Assembly: GCA_900319385.1 (NCBI GenBank)
Contig: ONOG01000007.1
Span: 1-64,000, forward strand
DNA: 64,000 nucleotides
Origin: an uncultured Prevotellaceae bacterium
GTDB taxonomy: Bacteria > Bacteroidota > Bacteroidia > Bacteroidales > Bacteroidaceae
Reading direction: 5' to 3'
This document shows, piece by piece, positions 46,280-54,796 of the stretch (position 1 is its first letter; every line of letters begins with the position of its first letter). The position numbers and the translations under genes were made by a program. A model generated the notes under the pieces. That model saw only the letters and a program-made list of their open reading frames with translations, did no database searches and had not been told where the DNA came from.

Positions 46280-46475
46280 CGGATAATACTCGGCCGCTGC
46301 ACAGAATATACTCGGTCGGTGCGCAGAAAAAAATCGGTCGGTGCGCAGAATATACTCGGCCGCTGCGCAGAGAAAGTTCAAAATATCATTGAAATTTTCA
46401 GAAATTCCATTGATATTCTTGAAAATTCCACTGATATTTCTACAAATTTCAATGATATTTTGACGTTTCTCCGCG
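46280..46475. repeat. Two-module intergenic repeat element, copy 2
   Basis: GC-rich module of four 22-bp units (46280-46301, 46302-46323, 46324-46345, 46346-46367; core TCGGYCGVTGCGCAG) followed by an AT-rich module of four 21-bp units filling 46381-46464 exactly. Same order and strand as copy 1. It lies in a 1-kb gap without genes (45790-46798), which otherwise holds the terminator and the MITE-like element; I see nothing in 46476-46740. Confidence 0.85.
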
Positions 46476-46756
46476 CAATGGCTGTGTTTGATGTGGGGCG
46501 CCGCCGAGTTCTTTCTTCGCAATAGACGAGTTTTGTGTGTGCTGCCGCCGAATCCGTGGGGCTGCACGGCGATGTGTGCGGTGCGACGTGGGCGTTTCTG
46601 CTTGCCCGACGTCGTGTCGCGACGGCGAAGCGTATCGCCACACAATCAGTTTCCTACGTTTTGTAAAAATCATTCACAACGTTTCAGTATTCCTTCATTC
46701 TGTGGCTCATGCGCAAAAAAGGTAAAAAAAATCTTTGCGATATTGTAAAAATAATG

Positions 46757-46765
46757 TAACTTTGC
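46757..46765 (+). promoter_or_regulatory. -7 box of the 46799 gene
   Basis: TAACTTTGC, 34 bp ahead of the ATG at 46799. It excludes the in-frame ATG at 46769. Confidence 0.75.
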
Positions 46766-46798
46766 CCATTGACGACTCATCTAACTAATCAAGAAAAC

Positions 46799-49700
46799 AT
46801 GAAACACCTACGACTAAGACTACTCCCCCTACTGGCAGTCGTGCTGCCCCTTGCCGCCGTGGCACAGACGGAACGGCAGGACCTGACCAGCCGACTCGTG
46901 AATCCTTCGTTCGAGACGGGAACGACCGATGGCTGGATTACTTCGACCGTGGGCGGCACCGAAATCGGTGCGCGTGAGAACTCGATCGAGGTCTATGCCA
47001 CCAGCGGCTGCGACGGACTCTGGCTGTTCAACACCTGGTATTCGGCCAACGACTACACGTTCGTTGCCCCCAACCAGTTTGTCGAACAGCAGGTGAACAA
47101 CCTGCCCGCCGGCGAATACAGGCTCGTGGCCCTCGCTGCCAGCGACACATACGCTAGTGTAAAGACGCCCATCGAGCTGTTTGCCAATACCTACGGCGTG
47201 GAGTTCGTGCCGCCGCACAAGAGTACGTTCACCGAGTATGAGCTGCCTTTCTTCGTCAGTCCGCAGACGCTGAACGTGAAGTTGGGAATGCGAAGCCGCA
47301 GCTGGTTCAAAGCCGACCACTTCCGCCTCTACTATCTCGGCGAGACGGACGCCTACCATGCCGAGATGGAGCGTGGCGAAGGCGGGACGGGACTGGGCAC
47401 CGCCCTCGTCGATTACCACGACGGCTACTATGCCGACGGCTGGACGCTCAGCGAAATCGGGGCTCACACGCACGGCGACTTCCCCATCGTGACGAACAAC
47501 ATGGACGAAACCATCTTCGAGGCTTCGCGCTTCCAATACTGGACGGGCATGGGCTACCAACTGGGCAACGCCCGGCTGACGTACAGCTATGAGGGACTGA
47601 CGCCCGGCTGGTATGAGTTTCGTTCGAAAGTGCGCGTGTATGACGAAAACGGAGACTTCGACGGAACGGCCCAGGGACTGTATATCACGGCGAACACGAG
47701 CGAAGCACCCATCGAGGAAGGCAGCGAAATCACTGCTGGCGGACTGTCGGGCAAGGGTTTCATGGGCGAATACCGCGTGATGGCCGAAGTGGGCGACGAC
47801 GGACGGCTGACGGTGGGTTTCCACACACAGAACGCCTCGTTCAACTGGCTGGCGTGGACTCAGGCGCGCGTGATCTTCCACGGCAGCAACGAGCCCATCG
47901 ACGATGCCTGGTTCCACGAGTACGAACGGCTGGTGTCGGTGGCGGGCCAAGCTGAGAACCCAGGTGCGTTTACCGACGCAGCAGCACAGGCACTGGCCCA
48001 GCTGCGTGCCGCCCGCACCGACAGCGAGGCGGAAGCCATCGTCGCACAGCTGCGCAGTGCGGTGCTCGAACTGGTGAAGACGAGTCCGGCACGCGACGGG
48101 CTCTACGACCTCTCGGCCCTCATCGTCAACGGCGACCTGACGGACGGCAGCCGCGGATGGACCACCAGCGGTGCCGACCTGCGCTGCAGCGAAGCCGGCG
48201 TGGGCAACGTGACCTGCACCGCCAGCAGCGCCTCGGTGCGGCAGGTGCTGAGCAATATGCCTGCCGGCCACTACACGCTGATGGCGCAAGGCTTCAGCCG
48301 ACCCACCGACCCTGCGACCTACATGCACGACTACGAACAGGGCATCGACCGCCGCGAGGCGTACCTCACACTGAACGGCGAACGGGTGGCACTGCAGTCG
48401 ATCATGGCCGGACGACGCTACAACGTCGGCCGACTGAGCAGCATCACAGCAGCCATCGACGGACGTGGCGTGCCCGAAAGCAAGGCTGCCGTGCCCACAT
48501 GGTTTGAGCTGGGTGACTACTGGAACTCGGTCAGCACCACGCTCGACGCCGACGGCACGCTCGACCTGGGCATCGACATCGCGGCTGCGAAACCGGCTGC
48601 AAGCTGGACCGCCTTCGGCCACTTCCGCCTGCTCTACGGCAACGAAGTGCCCGAGGTGACGCTGTCGAACGACGACACCGAACTCGACATCCGCGTGCCC
48701 ACCACCGCCCATGTGGTGCTGCAACGTATGTTCACGGCGGGAGCCTTTGTCCCGCTCTGCCTGCCCTTCGACCTCACGGCCGACATGTTTGACGAAATCT
48801 ACGGCGTAGGTTCGTCGGACGAAAAGACGGCAACAATCTACCGCGTCGGCCATGTGCGTGCCGGCGAACCCTGCGTGGTGCGCATGATGAGCGACACCGA
48901 GGCTATCGACTTCGGCACCGTCGTCCTCTCGCCTGCACAGGCCGACAGCTACCTGCTGCCCTGGGGCGGCGGTGAACTGCGGCGCAACTACATCCGCACC
49001 GAGCGCCGCGATCCGAACTACAGCTGGCAGTTCGTGCCCATGTCGAAGACGACGGCTGTGTCGGGCACCGCACTTTCGTTCCTGCCGCTCGACCCCATGC
49101 ACATGAACTTTACGGCCCATCTGGAGAACATGAGCGCACGCCGATTCCTCTCAGAGAACACTTACACGCTCAGCAACGACAGCCAAATCCGCAACTACTA
49201 CCGCACCGCGCCGCCCATGCGCCGCGACACGCCCAACCCCGTCATGGTGCCCACGATGAGCGACGGAGCCACCGAGCTGTTTGTCGAGTGGAGCGAAACG
49301 CCCGACTTCGCCACGGCCCAGCGTCGCAAGGTGCTGCCTGGCGAACCCGCCTACGTGCCTAACCTCGTGCCGCAGCGCGGCTACTACTACCGCGTCGTGG
49401 CCGACGGCGAGACCGTGAGCAAGGGATCGTTCCTCACCGACGGACGCCTGCGCATGATCTATGCGCCCTCGGCCAACAACATTCGCGACCTGGGCGGATG
49501 GCCGACCATCGACCTGACGAAACGTCTGGCGTACGGCCGCATCTTCCGCGGCAGCGAACTGAACGGAGCTCATGTGGCGACCGACTACGACCTGCAGGTG
49601 CTGCGCGACCTGGGCATCGACGCCGAAATCGACCTGCGTTGGAACGCGTCGTGGGACAACGACGGAGTCGGCATCTCGGCCTTCGGCTTCGGCAGCGACA

Positions 49701-50788
49701 AATACTACTTCGCAGCCGCCAACGACTGGCTGGCCGAAGACTTCACGAAGGAGGAGAGCCAACGCCACTGGCGCGAAGAGTTCCAGCTCGTGCTCCAGAC
49801 CCTGCGACGCGGCAAGGCACTGTACTTCCACTGTGTGTGGGGCGCCGACCGCACAGGACTGTTCTCCATGCTGCTCGAAGGCATCCTCGGCATGCACTTC
49901 GACGCCGTGTTCAAGAACTACGAACTGACGTCCTACTCGCTGGCAGGCCTGCGCCTGAAGAACGACTGGCAGGACCGCATCGAATACATCAACGGACTCG
50001 AAGGCACGACGCTGCGCGACAAGTTTGAGAACTACTTCATCAATACGCTCGGCATTTCGAAGGACGACATCGACTACTTCCGCAGCGTGATGCTCGAAGA
50101 TGTCAGCATGAAGCCCGAAGTGATCGACGAGCGCATCGACTACGTCTGCAACCAGAACGGAAAAACTGACGCCACGGTGGTCATCTCGCTGAAGGCTGGC
50201 GAACGCAACGCCGTCGTCCTGCCCTTCAGCATCAACAGTGCCGCCATGCGCAAAGCCTTCGGCAGCGGGTCGTCGATGGAAAGCATCAAGAGTTTCGACG
50301 GGCAGGAACTGGTGTCGCAAAAGCTCTATTCATCGACAGCCCATGTCCCCTTCATCCTCACGCCGGCCAGCGTGAACGAGGACAACACCTACCAGTTCAC
50401 GGGCATCACGCTCGTGCGTGGCGGTGCCAGTTCGATACCCTTCGACGGCGGACGCTTCTACGGAGTCTATGAAACGACGACCGACCTCGCGTCAGCAGCC
50501 CTCCCCGGACAGACGTTCTACGTGCTGAAGGACAACCACTTCTGCAAGGCAGACGAAGCAGCCACGCTCAAAGGCCTGCACGCCTATCTGCAACTCAACA
50601 CGACGGACGCCGACGTCCTGCCCACCGACCTCTACTTCCAAGGCGAGACGCCGACGGGCATCGATGAAGTGAAAAGTGAAAAGTTAAATACGAAAACGGA
50701 CGGTGCAGCTTACGACCTGACGGGCCGCCGCGTCGCCACACCCACCAAGGGCTTGTATATCATCGGAGGACGGAAGGTGCTGAAATAA
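46799..50788 (+). CDS. Large secreted protein with Y_phosphatase3-type phosphatase domain
   Basis: 1329 aa; signal peptide (MKHLRLRLLPLLAVVLPLAAVAQ). The N-terminal 600 residues hold jelly-roll-like binding modules (LVNPSFETGTTDGW; GDLTDGSRGWTTSG). A domain shared with the 39163 protein (residues about 620-885) precedes the phosphatase domain (about 885-1115): NIRDLGGW near 894 and P-loop HCVWGADRTG with Cys1012. The ending LTGRRVATPTKGLYIIGGRKVLK matches other secreted proteins here. Close to the C-terminus, VKSEKLNTKT is encoded by a dispersed GTGAAAAGTGAAAAG repeat. A tandem paralogue of 39163 without its tandem DLTWMIQDADFS repeats. Extracellular phosphatase inferred; substrate unknown. 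Confidence 0.85.
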   Translation: MKHLRLRLLPLLAVVLPLAAVAQTERQDLTSRLVNPSFETGTTDGWITSTVGGTEIGARENSIEVYATSGCDGLWLFNTWYSANDYTFVAPNQFVEQQVNNLPAGEYRLVALAASDTYASVKTPIELFANTYGVEFVPPHKSTFTEYELPFFVSPQTLNVKLGMRSRSWFKADHFRLYYLGETDAYHAEMERGEGGTGLGTALVDYHDGYYADGWTLSEIGAHTHGDFPIVTNNMDETIFEASRFQYWTGMGYQLGNARLTYSYEGLTPGWYEFRSKVRVYDENGDFDGTAQGLYITANTSEAPIEEGSEITAGGLSGKGFMGEYRVMAEVGDDGRLTVGFHTQNASFNWLAWTQARVIFHGSNEPIDDAWFHEYERLVSVAGQAENPGAFTDAAAQALAQLRAARTDSEAEAIVAQLRSAVLELVKTSPARDGLYDLSALIVNGDLTDGSRGWTTSGADLRCSEAGVGNVTCTASSASVRQVLSNMPAGHYTLMAQGFSRPTDPATYMHDYEQGIDRREAYLTLNGERVALQSIMAGRRYNVGRLSSITAAIDGRGVPESKAAVPTWFELGDYWNSVSTTLDADGTLDLGIDIAAAKPAASWTAFGHFRLLYGNEVPEVTLSNDDTELDIRVPTTAHVVLQRMFTAGAFVPLCLPFDLTADMFDEIYGVGSSDEKTATIYRVGHVRAGEPCVVRMMSDTEAIDFGTVVLSPAQADSYLLPWGGGELRRNYIRTERRDPNYSWQFVPMSKTTAVSGTALSFLPLDPMHMNFTAHLENMSARRFLSENTYTLSNDSQIRNYYRTAPPMRRDTPNPVMVPTMSDGATELFVEWSETPDFATAQRRKVLPGEPAYVPNLVPQRGYYYRVVADGETVSKGSFLTDGRLRMIYAPSANNIRDLGGWPTIDLTKRLAYGRIFRGSELNGAHVATDYDLQVLRDLGIDAEIDLRWNASWDNDGVGISAFGFGSDKYYFAAANDWLAEDFTKEESQRHWREEFQLVLQTLRRGKALYFHCVWGADRTGLFSMLLEGILGMHFDAVFKNYELTSYSLAGLRLKNDWQDRIEYINGLEGTTLRDKFENYFINTLGISKDDIDYFRSVMLEDVSMKPEVIDERIDYVCNQNGKTDATVVISLKAGERNAVVLPFSINSAAMRKAFGSGSSMESIKSFDGQELVSQKLYSSTAHVPFILTPASVNEDNTYQFTGITLVRGGASSIPFDGGRFYGVYETTTDLASAALPGQTFYVLKDNHFCKADEAATLKGLHAYLQLNTTDADVLPTDLYFQGETPTGIDEVKSEKLNTKTDGAAYDLTGRRVATPTKGLYIIGGRKVLK

Positions 50789-50826
50789 AGCCCTCCGCCA
50801 GACCCGACAGCCTACGCCGGACATAC

Positions 50827-50872
50827 AGCCTCCCCCCAGCCCCCTCGTTCGGAGAGGGACTGGGGGGAGGCT
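50827..50872. terminator. GC-rich palindrome acting as probable bidirectional terminator
   Basis: AGCCTCCCCCCAG/CTGGGGGGAGGCT stem with an inner CCCCCTC/GAGaGGG. It lies between the convergent phosphatase and TPR-AraC genes and belongs to the same palindrome family as 24234-24396. Confidence 0.7.
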
Positions 50873-50895
50873 TTCGGTTGTTTGAGGGAGAGGCT

Positions 50896-52833
50896 TTACT
50901 GCACCCGTCGCCGGAACTGTGAGGGTGTGAGGCCGTAAGTCTTCTTGAAAATGCGGCTGAAGTAGGCCACATCGTCGAATCCACAGCGCATGGCGACATC
51001 GCCGACGGGGAGGTTCAGGTCCTGGTCGAGCAGACGCTTGGCATGGCTGAGGCGGATGTGCATGACGTAGGTGGCAGAGTTTTCGCTGGTGAGACGCTGA
51101 ATACGACGGTTGAGCTGGGAGCGTGAATTGTGCAGGTCGGCCGCCAGCTGGTCGAGGCTGACCACACCGTCGCGCATCTGCTGGTGAACGAGGTCGATGA
51201 TTCGGTTGAGCCACTGACGGTCGTCGGCCGCCATTTCGTAGGCATTGCTCAGTCCCTCGGGCGAGGCAGCGGTGCGGAGGTATTTGCGGCGCATGACCTT
51301 CCACTGGTTGAGCAGCTGACCCACGCGCAGACGTAGCTGGGCAGCGTCGGCGGTGCCGTAGGACTGACTGGCGAGCTCGTTCTGTTGGTTGATGAGTTCA
51401 AGGAGGTAGTTCCCCTGGCGGACGATGGTGGCAGCGGCTTCGTGCACGTGGTCGATGCTGTTGGCTGTGGCGTTCTGCAAGTCGTGGCCGAGGCCCAGGA
51501 TGGCGGTGAGGGGAATATTGAATTCGTCGGTGATGTTGGTAAAAAACGTTTCGCTGACCTTCTGCAACTGGGCATGCAGACGGTCGGAACGCCGCTTCAC
51601 GCGCAGGCTATAGATGAACAGCACGAGGGAAACGAGGAAAAGGACGGCGATGACAATGGTGCTGACCAGGAACAGGCGGTTGGTACGCGACAGTTCGTCA
51701 TTCTGGTCTTGGAGCTCGTCGTTGCGGTAGAGGGCGCTGGTCTCGCCGATGAGCTGAGCAGTCTCGGTGCGATAGATGGAGTCGCCAATCTGGGTGGCCA
51801 CCTCCAAATGCTGCATGGCCTGCAGCGGATTGGACTCTTTCAGCGCCCTGAAAAGCAGGCGACGTGCCTTGAGTTCGTGCATTCGGTTGCCGGTCTGCTG
51901 GGCGAGTTGGAGCGCACGGTTCAGGTGGCTGAGGGACATGTCGGGCTGATTCTCGGCGAGCAGCCCTTCGCCCATCTGCGTGTAGGCAATGGTGAGAGAG
52001 TTCAGACTCTGTGCTTCTTCGAGCAAGGGGATGCAGCGACGCAGGGTGTCGAGCGCTATCGGTGCCTCGCCCAGGGCGAGATAGGCACCGGCCATCTGCG
52101 ACAGTCGGATGCCGAGTCGTCGAGAGTCGGGGTGTGGCTGACCGGCTTCGAGTTCGTAGGCCTGTCGGGCGTAGTCGAGGGCTTCGTGATGTTTGTCGCC
52201 CTGCATGAAGATTTCGGAAGCAATGCCATAGCGGACGGCGAGCGCGCTGGGCCGGCTGAGGGGACGCTCCATGTCGATGGCCTTGAGGATGTATTCCTCG
52301 GCCAAGGGCAGCTGACGGGCAGCGAGAAACATGGCTGCCAGATTGTTGAGGTCGCTGGACAGACGTTCGCGGTCGTTCGCCACATGGTCGATGTCGTAGC
52401 ACTGTCGGGCAAGCTGGATGGCCCGCTGGAAATTGCCGCAGCGCATGTTGGCGATGGCGACGATGGAGAGGCAGTCGGAGCGGAGCCAGAGGTTGTGCGA
52501 ACGGAGCAGCGCCTGGTTGCCCTGTTCACCGCAGTCGATGGCGTCCTGAAAACGACTTTCGGCGTTGTAGTGTTCCGCTAAACAATAATAGGTGTAGGCA
52601 TTGATGGTGTCGCGAGGGGTGTCGGGGGTGAACTTGATGAGCGTATCGATCTCCTCAGTCCGAAAGAAGGCGACCATCAGACTGTTGGCGAATTGTGTGC
52701 GTGCTGCGCCCGAAGATTTTTCGAACTGCAGGCGCAGGTCGTCCACACTTTCACCGCCTTTCTGAGCTACGGCACCCGAGGGCAGGAAAATGAGCACTGC
52801 GATGAGCAGGAGGGTGAAGGTCGGTCTGTACAT
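50896..52833 (-). CDS. Transmembrane TPR/AraC-type regulator with degenerate DHp domain
   Basis: 645 aa: signal peptide, periplasmic TPR-like helices (about 30-390, e.g. NLAAMFLAARQLPLAEEYILKA), one membrane span (LFLVSTIVIAVLFLVSLVLF), a cytosolic DHp-like pair of helices, and an AraC DNA-binding domain at about 540-645 (VGDVAMRCGFDDVAYFSRIFKKTYGLTPS). In hybrid two-component sensors the DHp reads FFTNISHEF; here it is FFTNITDEF, with Asp436 in place of the phospho-accepting His, and no ATPase or receiver domain follows. It therefore probably senses by direct conformational signalling. Promoter at 52902. The controlled genes are not evident. Confidence 0.85.
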   Translation of the reverse strand: MYRPTFTLLLIAVLIFLPSGAVAQKGGESVDDLRLQFEKSSGAARTQFANSLMVAFFRTEEIDTLIKFTPDTPRDTINAYTYYCLAEHYNAESRFQDAIDCGEQGNQALLRSHNLWLRSDCLSIVAIANMRCGNFQRAIQLARQCYDIDHVANDRERLSSDLNNLAAMFLAARQLPLAEEYILKAIDMERPLSRPSALAVRYGIASEIFMQGDKHHEALDYARQAYELEAGQPHPDSRRLGIRLSQMAGAYLALGEAPIALDTLRRCIPLLEEAQSLNSLTIAYTQMGEGLLAENQPDMSLSHLNRALQLAQQTGNRMHELKARRLLFRALKESNPLQAMQHLEVATQIGDSIYRTETAQLIGETSALYRNDELQDQNDELSRTNRLFLVSTIVIAVLFLVSLVLFIYSLRVKRRSDRLHAQLQKVSETFFTNITDEFNIPLTAILGLGHDLQNATANSIDHVHEAAATIVRQGNYLLELINQQNELASQSYGTADAAQLRLRVGQLLNQWKVMRRKYLRTAASPEGLSNAYEMAADDRQWLNRIIDLVHQQMRDGVVSLDQLAADLHNSRSQLNRRIQRLTSENSATYVMHIRLSHAKRLLDQDLNLPVGDVAMRCGFDDVAYFSRIFKKTYGLTPSQFRRRVQ

Positions 52834-52901
52834 GAGTTTGGTAGGTTGAAAAACGATCCTGAAAGAAACAGGGAGTCAAGCGCGGTGATGACTTTCCATG
52901 T

Positions 52902-52910
52902 GCAAAAATA
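52902..52910 (-). promoter_or_regulatory. -7 box of the TPR-AraC regulator gene
   Basis: Minus-strand TATTTTTGC, 69 bp upstream of the ATG at 52833. Confidence 0.65.
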
Positions 52911-52958
52911 GAAAATAATCCGTACTTCTCCAAATTTCTCTCAGAATAAACATCAGGC

Positions 52959-54674
52959 TCAGAACCCGTTGGCTCTCTTTTCCTTGATACCAGTGGATTC
53001 GATGACGTTGACGACGTAGTCGCCGAGCTTTTCGCACTCTGCGATGATGTCCATATAGTAAACGCCCATCTGGTAGTCGTAAAGATGGTTGTTGATATCA
53101 AGGATGTTCTGGTTCTTGAGCTGCGTGCGATAGTTGTTGATTTCGTGCTCCAGGTTGTAGGACTTGTTGAGGTCAACGTATCGCTGTTCGCCGTACTTGA
53201 TGACGTGGTTCATCTGTTCGAGGGCGTCCTCGCACAGTGACATCATGCTGCCGATGTGCTCCTGTTGTTTTTCGGTGAAGTCCTCCTTGGTGTGCTGGCG
53301 CTTACGGCTCATCGAACGAGCCAGGTTGTAGCACGCATCGCCGATGCTTTCCAGCTCGCTCACCATGCGGAGCATTCGCTGGATTTCGGCCTTCGACTCG
53401 ATGGACAGGTGGCGTTCGCTCACCTGATTGAGGTAGTTTGCAATTTCCACTTCCATGTTGTCGGTGATGCCTTCGTACTTTTCCACACGCGAGAAAAGGC
53501 GGCCGAAGTCCTCCGATTTCTCAGTATGAAGCATTTCCTGCACAAATCCGAACATCGTCTGGCAGCGCTGTCCGAACACCTCGATTTCCTTCTTGGCATT
53601 GAGGATGGAGAGTTCGGGGGTGTGGAGCAGGCCGGCTGTGATGAAGGCGAGTCGCGACTCCTCGTCTTCAGCCTCAGGCTTGGGCTGAACCACACGGCAG
53701 ACCAATTTCTCGATCAGCGGCACGAAGCCGATCATCAAGAGCGTATTGGCCACATTGAAAGCGGTGTGGAAGGCAGCCAGGACGATGCTGGCGTGGGTCA
53801 TGGCGTAGGCAGTATCGGTCATCAAAGCGTCGGCATCGCATCCCACCAGCGAGCACACCATCGTGAAGAAGGGATGCAGGAGGCACACCACCCACACCAC
53901 GCCGACCACGTTGATCAGCAGATGGGAGAAGGCGGCTCGCCTCGCATTCACATTGGCGGTGCGGGCTGCGATGATGGAAGTGATCGTCGTGCCGATGTTC
54001 TCCCCCAGCACGAGAATGATGCCAAGCTCGATGGGCAGCACGCCAGTGGAACATAGCGTCATCGTGATGGCCGTGATGGCAGCCGACGACTGCACACAGA
54101 GCGTGAGCACTGTTCCGATAATCAGGAACAGGAGGATGGCAAAAGGATTCTGGGCTTCGAAGGTATGGAAAAAATCCATGACCGCCGGATTCTTGTCAAG
54201 CTCCAGCGCCAGGTCGGCACGTTCGAGCGTGATGATACCCAGGAAGAGGAATGAGAGTCCGAAAAGGAACTCGCCGAAGTTCTTGAACCGCTGAAGGTAG
54301 GAGAGAATGATGCCGACGAAGGCTGCTGCATAGGCATAGATGGTGACGTCGAACACAAAGCCTATCGACATCAGCCAGGCGGTGAACGTCGTGCCGACAT
54401 GCGCACCGAGAATGATGGAGATGGCCTGTGCCAACGTGAGCAGGCCGGCATTGACAAACGAAACCGTCATCAGCGTCGTCGCTGTGGACGACTGGATGCT
54501 GGCCGTGACGAACATTCCGGTAAAGGCACCCATCACGCGGTTGGAAGTCATCGTCTGCAACAGGCTGCGCAGCCAGGGACCGGCCATCTTCTGAAGGCCC
54601 TCGCTCAGTTTCTTCATGCCGAACATCAGGAGTGCCAGCGAACCGAGCAGCGTGAGAATCGTCAGTACATTCAT
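52959..54674 (-). CDS. Na/Pi cotransporter family protein with PhoU-like C-terminus (paralogue)
   Basis: 571 aa; same architecture as the protein at 8012: hydrophobic half with IQSSTATTLMTV and VQSSAAITAI motifs and GENIGTT, then a PhoU-like helical region (about 340-560). The sequence differs throughout, so this is an old paralogue rather than a recent copy. Sodium-coupled phosphate transport across the inner membrane is expected, though export or regulation is possible. It is divergent from the uridine-kinase-like gene. Confidence 0.9.
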   Translation of the reverse strand: MNVLTILTLLGSLALLMFGMKKLSEGLQKMAGPWLRSLLQTMTSNRVMGAFTGMFVTASIQSSTATTLMTVSFVNAGLLTLAQAISIILGAHVGTTFTAWLMSIGFVFDVTIYAYAAAFVGIILSYLQRFKNFGEFLFGLSFLFLGIITLERADLALELDKNPAVMDFFHTFEAQNPFAILLFLIIGTVLTLCVQSSAAITAITMTLCSTGVLPIELGIILVLGENIGTTITSIIAARTANVNARRAAFSHLLINVVGVVWVVCLLHPFFTMVCSLVGCDADALMTDTAYAMTHASIVLAAFHTAFNVANTLLMIGFVPLIEKLVCRVVQPKPEAEDEESRLAFITAGLLHTPELSILNAKKEIEVFGQRCQTMFGFVQEMLHTEKSEDFGRLFSRVEKYEGITDNMEVEIANYLNQVSERHLSIESKAEIQRMLRMVSELESIGDACYNLARSMSRKRQHTKEDFTEKQQEHIGSMMSLCEDALEQMNHVIKYGEQRYVDLNKSYNLEHEINNYRTQLKNQNILDINNHLYDYQMGVYYMDIIAECEKLGDYVVNVIESTGIKEKRANGF

Positions 54675-54796
54675 AAGACAGGATACGTTTGGTCAATCAG
54701 TTTTTGGGGAGTGAGCAGCATTTTTTTGCCATTTCCCTTCGCTCTTTCTGCAAAAAATCGTAACTTGCGGCCTCTAACACCTAAATTGCCTCCGCC

